Of a stretch of DNA of 64,000 nucleotides, positions 1 through 10,599 are shown one piece after another (the stretch's first letter is position 1; every line of letters starts with the position of its first letter). Made by a program: the position numbers and the translations under genes. The stretch covers positions 434,001 to 498,000 of the forward strand of contig JAPEHQ010000005.1 of the NCBI GenBank assembly GCA_027405735.1. Direction: 5' to 3'. The DNA comes from Mucor racemosus. Its lineage: Eukaryota > Mucoromycota > Mucoromycetes > Mucorales > Mucoraceae. The notes below the pieces were generated by a model. It was not told the origin of the DNA, did not search any database, and worked only from the letters and a program-made list of their open reading frames with translations.

Positions 1-660
1 ACTGAAGAATTCGAACAAACTGAAATCCTCCACGATGATCTCGCCTTTTTCATTGAATACAGCCAAATCATCAAAGTCGAGCTCATTTTTAGTAGACAAT
101 GATAATGCTGCAATAGCATCGACAGCTTCGGTAATGGTATCTGCTTTCATTTCATCAATTTGATCAATTTCATCAATTTGATCAATTTCATTAATTTGAT
201 CAATTTCATTAATTTGATCAATTTCATTAATTTGATCAATTTCATTAATTTGATCAATTTTATTACAATCAGTAATGTCTAAAGATGAAAAAGCAGCAGA
301 TGCTTCATCAATAAGATCAGAATTATCGCTAAAAGAGTTGATTTTCTTTGAGATTTCTTCTTCCTCTTTTTCTCCTTTGATCTTCATTAAGGCCTCGACT
401 ACCTGATTATCATTAAGACCTTGAATCTTGTGATCTTCAAGATCTACCCAACACTTGGCTATCTTAGGCTCATTGATATCGATTACTACCTGTTGGATTG
501 GATCAATAAGCTGAAAACTATCAGCAGAAGGGCCGAAAAACTCTGTTTCCATGGCTTCAGCCAAAAGAGCCTCAATGTCATCAGCAGGGTCATTGCTTAT
601 CATTCGTACAATAATTATTATTGAAAAAATTAGTATGAGATAGAGAAATTCGTTGGACAT
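1..660 (-). CDS. Hypothetical acidic protein with N-terminal membrane anchor (3' part outside window)
   Basis: An open frame runs without a stop from an ATG at 660 down to base 1, giving 220 codons; the 3' end lies outside the window. The product is not recognised. Residues 5-18 are strongly hydrophobic (FLYLILIFSIIIIV), which looks like a signal anchor, followed by an acidic region. Residues about 134-170 are six copies of a six-residue repeat of the type IDQI(N/D)E, encoded by an 18-bp minisatellite. The composition is rich in D, E, I and S. I see no catalytic motif. An alternative start at Met20 would remove the hydrophobic segment. The frame stays open through the repeat because the unit is a multiple of three, which supports real coding. 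Confidence 0.6.
   Translation of the reverse strand, partial: MSNEFLYLILIFSIIIIVRMISNDPADDIEALLAEAMETEFFGPSADSFQLIDPIQQVVIDINEPKIAKCWVDLEDHKIQGLNDNQVVEALMKIKGEKEEEEISKKINSFSDNSDLIDEASAAFSSLDITDCNKIDQINEIDQINEIDQINEIDQINEIDQIDEIDQIDEMKADTITEAVDAIAALSLSTKNELDFDDLAVFNEKGEIIVEDFSLFEFFS
152..259 (-). repeat. 18-bp minisatellite, six copies, inside a coding frame
   Basis: Six head-to-tail 18-bp units at 152-169, 170-187, 188-205, 206-223, 224-241 and 242-259. The first two carry tcatcaattt and the other four tcattaattt, so the units are nearly identical and the array is young. On the minus strand each unit encodes I-D-Q-I-N/D-E, so gain or loss of units would change the protein length without a frameshift. 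Confidence 0.9.
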
Positions 661-1548
661 TGTTTCCATTAAGACTTTTATAAAAAAAGAATAGAGAGCT
701 TTTTACTCGAAAAATAAATGCTGCTTGAATACTATGAAAAAGTTTCCGTGTAACTATACTCTGGATGATTTCATCCTTTCATTTTGAAGTGTTTTGGCAG
801 TTGACAAGTCAGAACCAATGGAAATATTGGTTTTGCATAAAGTATAATTATTAGCTATTTGAAGATACTTGGAGAACCTTCAAATGAAGTTATCCCGAAA
901 TCATTTAATGTGCACTGATACTAAATCTGCATAAGCGTAGTACAGTCGCCATTTTCAACTGACAACTTTCGTGAGAAATTATTCAGGAACGGCTTAGTTA
1001 CGCTTTCATTCAACACTTGACATTATTTATTCATATCAAAATTTCTAATTGATTATCAAATATACAGCTCAGGATTACAATGATGAGCGTTTAAATGGCT
1101 AAATAAGCACATAATTGGTAGATGATGCTCATAGCAATTTTAAAAACTAAAAATTAGATTCTAATGAACGTAGATTAATAATTAAATCAATTCCACTTTG
1201 AATTTTAGCACTGTATTCTTCAAACAAAAAATACGAGTGAACAGAGAATAAGTTTGATTTATGGAAACCCTAAATCTCAAAAAAAAAAAACATAAATAAA
1301 AGGCGCATTGTGGTTAACAAAGAACCCAGAAATATGTATATATCGCTAATTTTATTACAATCGATAAATTCGGTATGGATTTGATAATGAATCTCTTCAT
1401 CTTAAAGGATAACAATGAATAGCTATGATATCATTGTATTTCGATCACTTTCAATGGTATAAAATAATACAAAGAGTTATGAGTATTCTCAACCTTAGTT
1501 GTTTTAAGTGCTCTTTATTCTATTAAATTTCAATAATCTATAAAAGAA
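661..1548. other. Intergenic, upstream of the 1-660 gene
   Basis: AT-rich DNA between the start of the minus-strand gene and a possible small plus-strand gene. No long frame or repeat was recognised. A TATA-like stretch (gtataaaataat) near 1457-1468 could serve the small ORF downstream. Confidence 0.5.
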
Positions 1549-1632
1549 ATGATAACAAAACTCGGCATATCCGATTATTCTCATCATCTTAATCGTCTTT
1601 TAAAAACTAAATCAAATCATCAAAATCAAACA

Positions 1633-1737
1633 ATGGAAAAAGAAAAAGTTGGTGGTATTATTGTTGCTTTCATTATGACCACGGGCCTGTTAGGCATGAT
1701 GATGTTCTTCTCGTTCTATGATTACAGCTCTGTATAG
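1633..1737 (+). CDS. Possible 34-residue single-pass membrane microprotein
   Basis: A 35-codon frame from the ATG at 1633; the same frame also opens at 1549, which would give 62 residues. The product begins MEKEKVGG, then has a hydrophobic stretch rich in I, V, F, L and M (about residues 9-28), and ends in FYDYSSV. This charged-hydrophobic-polar layout is that of a small single-span membrane protein. A TATA-like stretch lies upstream near 1457 and aataaatga lies downstream at about 1820. No family is recognised and a chance ORF is possible. It is the only frame in the neighbourhood with protein-like composition. Confidence 0.3.
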   Translation: MEKEKVGGIIVAFIMTTGLLGMMMFFSFYDYSSV

Positions 1738-3328
1738 ATTCCGGTGTATCATCAAACCCAACATTTTATCTTTTGTTAGATACCTACAGATCCAAGCAGT
1801 TTATTTTTCCTTTATTTTTAATAAATGACATTCAGATTTATCTATAATTTACTAAACTTTATGCTTAATCAAGCAAATTTATCAGTACACATCAATAGTT
1901 GCTGGTTTGTGATCAATCTGATCGCTCCATTTCGTCATTTCATACCTTTATGCAAGCATAAGTCTTAAGTTGAGGGAAATTATCACATTTATAACTGTCT
2001 TGAAATACTGTAGTATATTGAGAAGTGAACGGATCTGAAACCTTCCTAAACCTTGCAAATCAGAGATTATCATCAGCTCACACATGTAAAAACAAAGGTA
2101 TATACCATATATATAGCTATATAGCAACTTTCTAAATAATGCAGAACGCATTCTACTATATACCTGTTCCTGAAAACAGTTTTTAATTTGCGGAAAAGTC
2201 GAAAATAGATAAAATTCATTGATTTTTTCCAAAATCAATAATCTTATTTTTCATCTCTGCTCTACTTTTTTTTCACTAAATAACACCAAGAAAAAATTAT
2301 ATGCCAATGTACCTGAGATGCTCATCTTTAATCCAAAAGTGAGTATCCAAAAATATCCTATTTTTTGCAGTTGGTATAAGGTTTTTAGTGCTAATGTTTC
2401 AGATTTTTACACGTATTTCACTGGTAAAAATGGAAAACTTTGAGGCTTCATATCTCTGTAAAAAATTAAGCTTTACTAACAACTTTTAATAATTAAACTT
2501 ACCTGTTTTGACGTACTGTATAATATATTTTGATACAAAAAAATTCTGAACACTTATTTTTTTCCATTTTTTGGGCATTTTTGTAGTAGATTTCAAAACA
2601 TTCGTTAAATTGAGCAATGCTTTTTTTATATTTATATCATCAACCTCGTGGAGATCTCTCGGACCCAATTTAGTTTTTTTCAAAATATTGATTTTTCGTG
2701 GAGATATCCTCAAAAATGTGTGCAAAGAGATACTTTGGCTTCTACCTCCCAATTTTCCCTTGTATACCCTCATCCCAAAATCTGAATTTGAAAAAAATTT
2801 GACAAAAACCTTGTTTTCTCTACGAAAAATGCAGCTAAAAGTTTCAGCAATAGCTCAATCGATAGCTATTTTTTTTGCGCATTATTTCCATTTATTATTG
2901 TTGAAGCATGTTTATAAAGAATGATGTGTATCTTCAGAAAATCTCCAAAATATCAATGGCATTTTGTGCAACATTTAGTGTGAAACATTTGTTTCAATTT
3001 TGTTTAGCTGGATGCAGAATTTAAAACTGTACAAAAAACATTTAGTAAGCTATTTCAACTTACTTTGCAGTCCATGATCTTTTAAGCAATTTTGGTTTTT
3101 TGATCATTTTCTGGTCGATTTTTTAGATCGATTTTGAAACCCAGTTACCATAGGGTTAAGCTGTAATATGACCTATTATTTTGATTATCTCAACGAAAAA
3201 TCAATATTTTTCGCTGAAATAAAAAGGGCAAAGTAGCTTAGGATTGGATTTATCTTGTGAATACTGTATAAAAAATCAATACTTTAATTTAGATGCTCAA
3301 TTTTTTATAATCAATTTTAGGTGAATCA

Positions 3329-3681
3329 TGTTGCATCCACAGATCTGGGTGCATTTCTTGGTTAAGATTACGACACAACAGTTTGATATGTTAAGTTCTG
3401 CGTTGCTATGTATTATGTTATGAAGCTCCGTTTATACAGGAATGTGGAACTAGTGTGTGTCACCTAGACTTGATTGGATATATGTATATATATATAAATA
3501 GACCCATTTAAACAGGTCATATAATTAGAGAATGTGAATATAAAAGAAGATGTTTTGATCTTATAATAAAGTTCTTTAGTTTTAGTGTGCTCTTTCATTT
3601 TATAACAGTTTTCCTCTATTTTTATTAAATGATTTAGTACATATTTTAGCTTTGAGATTGATATAATCTCCTGGCGTAACA
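3329..3681 (+). mobile_element. Solo LTR (353 bp, TGTTGCATCC...GCGTAACA)
   Basis: The element begins TG and ends CA and is flanked by a perfect 5-bp duplication, aatca at 3324-3328 and 3682-3686. Inside are a TATA-like region (about 3476-3500) and aataaag (about 3565), as expected of an LTR promoter and polyadenylation signal. The paralogous repeat copy 5 (near 51150) lacks the insertion, giving an empty site. No internal retrotransposon region adjoins it, so it is a solo LTR. Orientation is tentative. Confidence 0.75.
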
Positions 3682-4103
3682 AATCAGTCAATTTTGGTCA
3701 GTATTTGACCAGTGACTCAATGCACTGATATTTTGGAATTAATATTTCTATTTTTCAAGAGATATTAATGGCCTATAAAGTAAAGGTACGTCCTCTTTGA
3801 AGATTTTACGTGATTCAACTGAATACTAAGCAAAAATATTTAAAACCCATTTGAAACACATTTGATATCTACTTTCCTACAGCCGTAAAAACCGGAGACA
3901 AAAACCTCATCTCGATGAATTTCAATCCTATTAACTTCTAACTTTACATGAGAGTAGGTACACACCTTGGAAGCGACGATCTTAAAGGGCAACTGCCACA
4001 ACCTACTGTGTGTCGAGAAAATTAATGCCAAAACGTACCTATTATACTTTAATGCGTACATTTGATAAAAACCATTAAAAATGCGATCTTCTTTATAATA
4101 AAT

Positions 4104-4632
4104 TGTCGTATATTTTCAGGATTGATAAATATTACTTAAAAAAGAATACAATTATAAAAGAATGAGTAATTAATCAGTTCTTCAACTGTATAATAAAAAC
4201 AAGATATCGTTTATTTAGATGTAAAAGTATGGCCTTTTATATTGATTAGACATTGAGATCCTGAGATGTAATTTAAGGCACTATTGAACCATTGGATCTG
4301 TTTGATAGTAATCTATGGATTGAAATGGATCAATCATAATTTAACCGTTCTTGCAGAGCTTGTGAGTTGTGTTGTTTCAATGCTGCGCTAAATATGCTTG
4401 GATGTTGATTTGATAACTACTTGATTGGTTAACTGCTGGGATGAAATAATGTGGTGTCATAATTGAGGTCCAAGCGTTCTTGGTAATTACTGGATTAAAC
4501 TTGGTACGCTAGGAGTTTCTTATATCCGATATCAAGACTTGCACTTCAATACATGTCGTAGTCAATAGATTGTACGATGTATTGATACTGTAGAAGGTGA
4601 TAATGTATGATACTAGTAGGTGGAATACAACA
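4104..4632 (-). mobile_element. Solo LTR, family 1 (529 bp)
   Basis: The segment begins TGTCGTATAT and ends GGAATACAACA, with the 5-bp duplication taaat at 4099-4103 and 4633-4637. It is closely similar to 5938-6466 and, inverted, to 54744-55275. Read on the minus strand it starts TGTTGTATTCC and contains a TATA box (tataaaagg) followed by aataaa, the normal LTR order, so the transcriptional sense is minus. Copy 5 of family A (near 51564) shows the empty site. Confidence 0.85.
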
Positions 4633-5287
4633 TAAATAATGATCCAGGTAAGCTGCCACTCTACATGAGTATAGATATGGGTAGGTACTCCAAGAGTATA
4701 CTCAATATCAGCTTGCATAAATCATTGTGCATTCGGTAAATTTGAACAAAAAGTTGGTTATCAACCGTTTACACCCACTAAACTCAGTAAGCTCACCAGT
4801 TCTCGCCAAAAATAGACCTAAGTAATTAAGCTTTCGTTTTAATAGTAAATACAGTACATCTAGTGCTAATTCACAGAATTGCAAAAGGTTAAGCCTCCCC
4901 GAGTTGCTGTGGAAATGGAGAAATCAAAACACGTACTTGTTTAAGCTATTTTGTTGTAAGGGCTGTTTCAGATATTCTGAGCATTTTCATAAAATTAAAT
5001 AATAGTTCGAATTTAAATTTTGACGTTGTACGTGATATGTAGTGGATATACAAATAACATATCTTGATTTCATTAACTAAAAGTTGTTTTTGAAGAAGTA
5101 TACTGCCATTTTCGACAAGAAACCTGTCTTGGCTTAACAAAATTGACGCAATTGGAAAAATGCTTGTCATAATCAATAAATGTTGATTCAAATGGGCTGC
5201 AAGTTTCAAAATATATCCTATAGCTATAGCATTATCCAGCGCTATAAATTTAGTATCCCATGGATCTGCTAAATTAATTGTATGAAC

Positions 5288-6725
5288 ATGTATAAAGATT
5301 TACAGTAATAAGCTTGATTTAAGTGGGTACAGCATCGTAAATTCTTGAAAAAGTTCTCAAGTATTATAAAATCTCTTATTTTTAAGGCTTACAAGGCTTA
5401 CAAGCGGAACATTAGTTTAGAAAATTATTTTTGTCCAGATCATCAATTATGACATTTTTTAATTTTTTTTTTCTGATTTTGCAAATCTAGAGTTAATTGT
5501 ACTACCAATTATAAAAACAAAAAATATACACATATACAACATTTAGCGCTCTATTTGCTCATTAAAAAATAATAAACATTTTTATTGTAAAACATTACAT
5601 GAAAATCCTTTAATCAAAAAATCGTTTTTGGGGCAAAAGTGCAAAGTTTTATTATTTAATATTTAATATTAAGCTTTTATAAAATGTGTATTAGTTATAG
5701 CTACAATTTTCTCTCACAATGTAGTATATTTAAACGTTGATTTTGGTATCAAAATTTAATTTTTCTGTTTTTTGATGAAAATCATGAGTGTTGGTAAGGC
5801 TAAAATGAGTCCCGAAAATATCCGCTACAAAGTCTGAATTTTCAGACCTTTCATGGTTAAATATAAGAAAAGTAAAAAAAAAAAGACGGATTGTTATTTA
5901 AAACCTGGATATATACCATAGAATAAGAGACTTAGCCTGTCGTATATTTTCAGGATTGATAAGTAGTACTTAAAAAAGAATACAATTATAAAAGAATGAG
6001 TAATTAATCAATTCTTTAACTGTACAATGAAAACAAGATATCGTTTATTTAGATATAAAAGTATAGCCTTTTATATTGATTTGACATTGAGATCCTGAGA
6101 TGTAATTTAAGGCACTATTGAACCATTAGATCTGTTTGATAGTAATCTATCGATTGAAATGGATCAATCATAATTTGACCGTTCTTACAGAGCTTGTGAG
6201 TTGTCTTGTCTCAATGCTGCGCTAAATGTGCTTGGATGTTAATTTGATAGCTACTTGATTGATTAACCGCTGGGATGAAATAGTATGGTGTCATAATTGA
6301 GGTCAAAGCGTTCTTGGTAATTACTGGATTAAACTTGATACGCTAGGAGTTTCTTATATCTGATATCAAGACTTGCACTTCAATACATGTCGTAGTCAAT
6401 AGATTGTATGATGTATTGATACTGTAGAAGGTGATAATGTATGATATTAGTGGGTGGAATACAACATAGCCATTCAATCTTGCTATGCTCAATTACGGCG
6501 TTGCTCTGCGGGCTCCCTTTTGCAATTTTTTAATGAATCTATCATCTATAATATGTCAGCTGGTTTTTCCGGTAGAAAATGCATGTTTCCATGATAACAG
6601 ATATTGCCTATTGTGTTTAGTTTATGAGTTAATGCACTTTAATGCTGCTTTTACATTGGCTAAGATGTGCAATATAGCAGGGTTTTAATTGCGCTTAATA
6701 ATGTAAAATCTTGAAAATCCTTTTC
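5288..6725 (+). repeat. Dispersed repeat R3 (about 0.9 kb plus an inserted LTR)
   Basis: From aacatgtataaagatttacag onward the sequence matches 53953-55440, its duplicate 57389-58876, and 60825-61780. With the LTR at 5938-6466 removed it is about 0.9 kb. Landmarks shared by all copies are catgaaaatcctttaatcaa, gagacttagcc and cttgctatgctc. A decayed inverted relative lies at about 21150-21430. A 67-codon frame at 6485-6688 is not conserved in the other copies and was not taken as a gene. Confidence 0.8.
5938..6466 (-). mobile_element. Solo LTR, family 1 (529 bp), inserted in R3
   Basis: TG...CA ends, same length as 4104-4632, with the 5-bp duplication tagcc at 5933-5937 and 6467-6471. The uninterrupted target (acttagccattcaatc) is visible at about 61471-61486 in another R3 copy. 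Because its duplication differs from that of the LTR at 4104, the two LTRs are separate insertions and do not bound one element. The minus strand carries the TATA box and polyadenylation signal order. Confidence 0.87.
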
Positions 6726-6848
6726 TACGTGTGCATCTTGTTATCTTTTTAGCCATATTCAGTGGACACAACAGCTCAGGCTATAGTGTGCAGCCCACCT
6801 GGGCACAACGAAATCATCTTGTGCAGCACCACAGGTCGGCCATAGGGA
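6725..6848 (+). repeat. Short dispersed repeat, pair with 62755-62873
   Basis: From gtgcatcttgttatc to ggtcggccatag this segment is about 85-90 percent identical to 62755-62873 in the same orientation. It is more GC-rich than its surroundings (cacctgggcacaacgaaa, cttgtgcagc). No coding frame or terminal repeat was recognised. Confidence 0.7.
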
Positions 6849-6900
6849 TAACTAAATTAATAGATAGATAAGGTAAATTTGCACACATTATTTGCATGTA

Positions 6901-7242
6901 TGTAATGACCCAGTTACATCACATAAGCAAATCGCATATATAAATAACAACCAATAACGGATCAATTGCACATTAGTGAATTTATCTGTTCTTCCTTTCC
7001 CCTTTTTATATTTATAACCACAATCCAAATAAATATATATTATTACTTATTTATTATTGTTACTTATAATCAATTATTATATAATCCCATATAATCAATC
7101 ATAGGTAAAAATCGTATACTAGTAATAGCAATTGCAATTTGTAGTAACACCAACCTCTCTTAATCAACCATAGAATTAATGTCGTCATTCATATAATCCT
7201 CCATATTATATATCCAGTTTGACAACCAATTGATCTATTACA
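6901..7242 (+). mobile_element. Solo LTR, family 2 (342 bp, TGTAATGACC...CTATTACA)
   Basis: The ends form the short inverted repeat TGTAAT / ATTACA and are flanked by the perfect 5-bp duplication atgta at 6896-6900 and 7243-7247. Inside lie a TATA-like box (catatataaataac, about 6935-6949) and aataaata further on, in LTR order. Related sequences starting TGTAATGAGTC are at 26821 and 55516. No gag or pol region adjoins it. Confidence 0.8.
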
Positions 7243-7287
7243 ATGTACAGTATATACACAATGGAGGTTATTTTAAATACGGTGATA

Positions 7288-7387
7288 CAATAGCCGCGGT
7301 ATTTAAGGCTATCTTTTTTGGAAGGATTTTCTAGCCTTATATACCGCGTAGCCTTATATCTCATAGTCTTAAATACCACGGCTACTG
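7288..7387. mobile_element. 100-bp mariner/Tc1-like MITE
   Basis: Imperfect terminal inverted repeats of about 24 bp (CAATAGCCGCGGTATTTAAG at the left, complementary to the right end, which reads CAGTAGCCGTGGTATTTAAG on the other strand) enclose about 50 bp. A TA dinucleotide flanks each end (7286-7287 and 7388-7389), as expected of Tc1/mariner/pogo-type insertion. There is no coding capacity, so it is a non-autonomous element. Confidence 0.75.
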
Positions 7388-7570
7388 TATAGGGTTGCGT
7401 GCTAAATTATTGCATATTTACCCATGCATATGAAACGGAAATACACGAACATTTCAATTTCCAAAAAATTACCAGTTGCAGTAATTATAGAGCCCACTAA
7501 ACTAAAATTCAAGAAATTACATAAAGTTGAATTCAAAAGTCGCTGCTATATCAGAATCTAGATATAGCGC

Positions 7571-7905
7571 TACTGCAATAAAATTGAAGTAATTTTATAA
7601 AAATGAAAAATAAAATAAAAAACAAAAGCGTTGATAAATACAATTATAGTCTTTCCACGGTTTTATTGTGATTAAAAGAAATCTGAAGAAATAGAATGGT
7701 ATCTTCATAAAGTATGCTATATTAGTATATTTATAGGAATTGTAAAATAGTGGATGTTTGTGTGTTGATGCCTATTTTACAGGTGTTCAATCATAATGTC
7801 TTTTATTGACATTCTTTTAAAAGGTACTTGGTTGAGATGTTGATACTTTGTTTGATATGATAGAATATCATCACTAGATGGATGTTGATCTTTCAACATT
7901 CCAGT
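7571..7905 (+). repeat. Dispersed repeat, inverted partner at 62886-63203
   Basis: From tactgcaataaaattgaag to atctttcaacatt this segment matches the reverse complement of 62886-63203 at roughly 85-90 percent. Shared landmarks are atgcctattttacaggtgtt and acttggttgagatgtt. The right end is a near-palindrome (compare aatgttgaaatatcaacat at the partner's left end). The class is unknown. Confidence 0.7.
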
Positions 7906-8045
7906 TATAATTTAAAATGAAACTGAGCTTATTTTTATGAGATGTGATTTCTTATCTAGAATTACTGCAACTACAATTTTATGAGCAGGAGTTTTGGAAT
8001 ATATTATTAATGCAAAATCAGTACAGCTTTATATCATAGGTGTCA

Positions 8046-8400
8046 TGTTGTAGAAGGTTGTATTTTGATCAGGAATACTTTCTTTTACAGGAACCAGCAA
8101 TATAGAGTTTCCTTGTTATGCTTATTGGGATTTTATTGGAACTCAGTCCTCATGGAGCGAGATTCAGGTACGAATCGAGATCAGTTATTTTTCGGAAATG
8201 GCAATGGCGACTTTGGTCTATAAAAGGTGTCATTTCATTGTAGCTACGACAGTAGACGTATTATCAGGATATTGTTTTTGTTACACCATTAATAGTTATT
8301 GGATCAATCGATAATCTCCTCTATATATAATCTCATTCTCTACATTAAATAAAACCCGACCTTTTACTCTTGTCTAATTCTTATAAGTTTTGGTAAAACA
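8046..8400 (+). mobile_element. Possible solo LTR, no clear target duplication
   Basis: The segment starts TGTTGTAGAAGG and ends GGTAAAACA, is 355 bp, and has ctataaaagg (about 8219-8228) followed by aaataaaac (about 8346-8354), the normal LTR order of TATA box and polyadenylation signal. The 5-bp flanks (tgtca and gtcgc) do not match, and it abuts copy 2 of family A, so the boundaries are tentative. Confidence 0.35.
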
Positions 8401-8783
8401 GTCGCTACTCTTCATAATTGAACCGTGCCCTCTTTTCTATAACAGCTAGCCTCATACAAAACACTTTTAAGATATACCTTAAATATTGCTAAATAGATAT
8501 GAATTGATCGCATTATAACACCTGTTCCTAATTTTATTTTATATCTCACGAAAAACTCAAGAACAGGTAAAATCCATTGCTTTTTCCTTGAAAACTGGGT
8601 TTCACTTTCATCACTGCTCTACTTTTTTTCCCACTAAATAACACCAAGGAAAAATTATTATATGCCAATGTACCTGAGATGTTCAACTTTAATCCAAAAG
8701 CGAGTATCCAAAAATATCCTATTCTTTGCAGTTGGTATAAGGTTTTCAGTGCTAATGCTTCAGATTTTTACACGTATTTCACT

Positions 8784-9146
8784 TAGGATTTCACAAACAA
8801 CGCATCGTATTACGGTTAACCGAGTTTGACTGCTTTAACGGGCCGTTTTTTATGCAAACTCGAATGAGGGTATTCGAGTTTCTTCTTTTCTTTTTTTGTT
8901 AGCTAAGCTCGAAAACAGGATTGAAAAAATACTTCAAGTTGTGAAACTGTCAAATATGCTATTATCGATTCATAATCCCATATTAACTTGACAAGGTTGC
9001 TATTAACAGCCTCCTTAAGGCAAACCAATACTTGCTCCCACCCCGTTTTTTATCTGGGTTACAAAAGAACGGGCCGTTTTCCAACTCGAATCGAATGGCC
9101 GTTTCCGTTAAAACTCGATTCAAACTCGAATCGAAGCCCATTCCTA
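8784..9146. mobile_element. 363-bp hAT-like MITE (8-bp duplication atttcact)
   Basis: Comparison with family A copy 1 (near 2418) shows a clean insertion flanked by atttcact at 8776-8783 and 9147-9154. The ends are TAGGA...TCCTA, a 5-bp terminal inverted repeat. The interior has repeated motifs such as gggccgttt and actcgaatcga near both ends. An 8-bp duplication with short inverted ends is the hAT superfamily signature. It has no transposase frame. Confidence 0.82.
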
Positions 9147-9459
9147 ATTTCACTGGTAAAAATTGAGAGCTTTGAGTCTTCATTTCTCTGCAAAAAATTA
9201 AGCTATACTAACAACTTTTAATAATTAAACTTACCTTTTTTGACGTACTCTATAACATATTTTGATACAAAAAAATTCCGAACACTTATTTTTTTCCATT
9301 TTTTGGACATTTTTGTAGTAGATTTCAAAACATTCGTTAAATTGAGCAATAATTTTTTTATATTTATATCATCAACCTCGTTGAGCTCTCTCGGACCCAA
9401 TTTAGTTTTTTTCAAAAGATTGATTTTTCGTGGAGATATCCTCAAAAATGTGTGCAAAG

Positions 9460-9884
9460 TAGTGATATTAAACGAGCCGAGCCTTTTTTATGCAGCCGAG
9501 CTTTTTTTTGCGCGTGACTAGAGCTCGTTTACCCCAAACGAGCTTTTTTATGCAGCGACTAAAACTCATCATCTCAATGCGAGCTTTATTTTACCTTTCC
9601 AGTGACAAATATCTAAAGTAAAGCAAACTTATGAATGTCAATTGACAATTATCTAAAGTAATAATGTCATAGCATTTACTAATTATTATTTAAATTTGAA
9701 CTTTTTGAAAAGAAGTCAAAAGCTCGTCTTTCTCAAACGAGCTTTTTAAAAAAAAGTCAAAAACTCGTCTTTGTCAAACGAGCTTTTATTAAAGCTCGGC
9801 TCGAGCTCGAGTGATACAAAGCTCGGCTCGTTGTGGCGAGCTTTGGTCAAGCTCGTCCTAGGCTCGGCTCGTCTTTTATACTTA
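9460..9884. mobile_element. 425-bp hAT-like MITE (8-bp duplication gtgcaaag)
   Basis: The insertion is flanked by gtgcaaag at 9452-9459 and 9885-9892; family A copy 1 (near 2717) shows the uninterrupted target. The ends are imperfect inverted repeats, TAGTGATATTAAACGAGCCG at the left and TAAGTATAAAAGACGAGCCG on the other strand at the right. The interior is dense in cgagctttt and gctcggctcg motifs, like the subterminal repeats of hAT elements. No coding frame. Confidence 0.82.
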
Positions 9885-10599
9885 GTGCAAAGAGATACCT
9901 TCGCTTCTACCTCCCAATTTTCCCTTGTATACCCTCATCCCAAATTCTGGATTTGAAAAAAAAATGACAAAAATCTTGTTTTCTCTACAAAAAATGCAGT
10001 TAGAAGCTTCAGCAATAGTTCAATCAATAGCTATTTTTGCTGCACATTATTTCCAGTTATTATGTTTGAAGCATGTTTATAAAAAATGATGTGTATCTTC
10101 AGAAAACCTCCAAAATTTCAATGGCATTTTGTGCAAAATTTAATATGAAACATTTGTTTGAATTTTGTTTAGATAGATGCAGAATCCAAAACTGTACAAA
10201 AACTATTTAATATATAAGGTCGACTTACTTTGTAGTTCATGAGCATTTAAACAAATTTGCTTTTTTGATCATTTTCTGGTCGATTTGTCATCAGCTCGAT
10301 TTTGAAACCCAGTTCACATAGGTTTAAGCTGTAATATAACCTATTATTTTGATTATCTCGACGAAAAATCAATATTTCTCGCTGAAACAAAAATGATAAA
10401 GTAGCTCAGGATTAGATCTATCTTGTGAAGGGAAAAAACAAATACTACAATTTTAGAGCCTAATTTTTATAATCATTTTTTGGTCAATCATTGGTCAATG
10501 TTAGGCCAGTGTATTTATATTCTGGTATTAGCCCTTTTATTTTAGAACAAATATCAATAACCATAATTAAAGGGGCGTATTTTTGAATTTAGACAGAAA

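Larger units (their letters stand above)
2050..4675 (+). repeat. Dispersed repeat family A, copy 1, interrupted by two solo LTRs
   Basis: This segment aligns over its length with 49880-51612 and in part with 8405-10600, 39280-40470 and (inverted) 27060-28330. Without its two LTR insertions (3329-3681 and 4104-4632 with their duplications) it is about 1.7 kb, the same as copy 5. Its minus strand holds a 95-codon frame at 2486-2773 that recurs at protein level in the other copies (MRVYKGK..., LRISPRKINILK). No transposase or reverse transcriptase motif is visible, so the class is unknown. The left edge is less certain than the right, which ends near the shared ctacatgagtatag. Confidence 0.75.

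Noticed and set aside
4104..6466. Two same-orientation LTRs 1.3 kb apart read as one LTR retrotransposon
   Set aside because: Their flanking 5-bp duplications differ (taaat and tagcc), and the DNA between them is family A and R3 sequence, not gag/pol.
6485..6688. 67-codon frame after the LTR at 5938
   Set aside because: It lies in R3, and the other R3 copies do not keep the frame.
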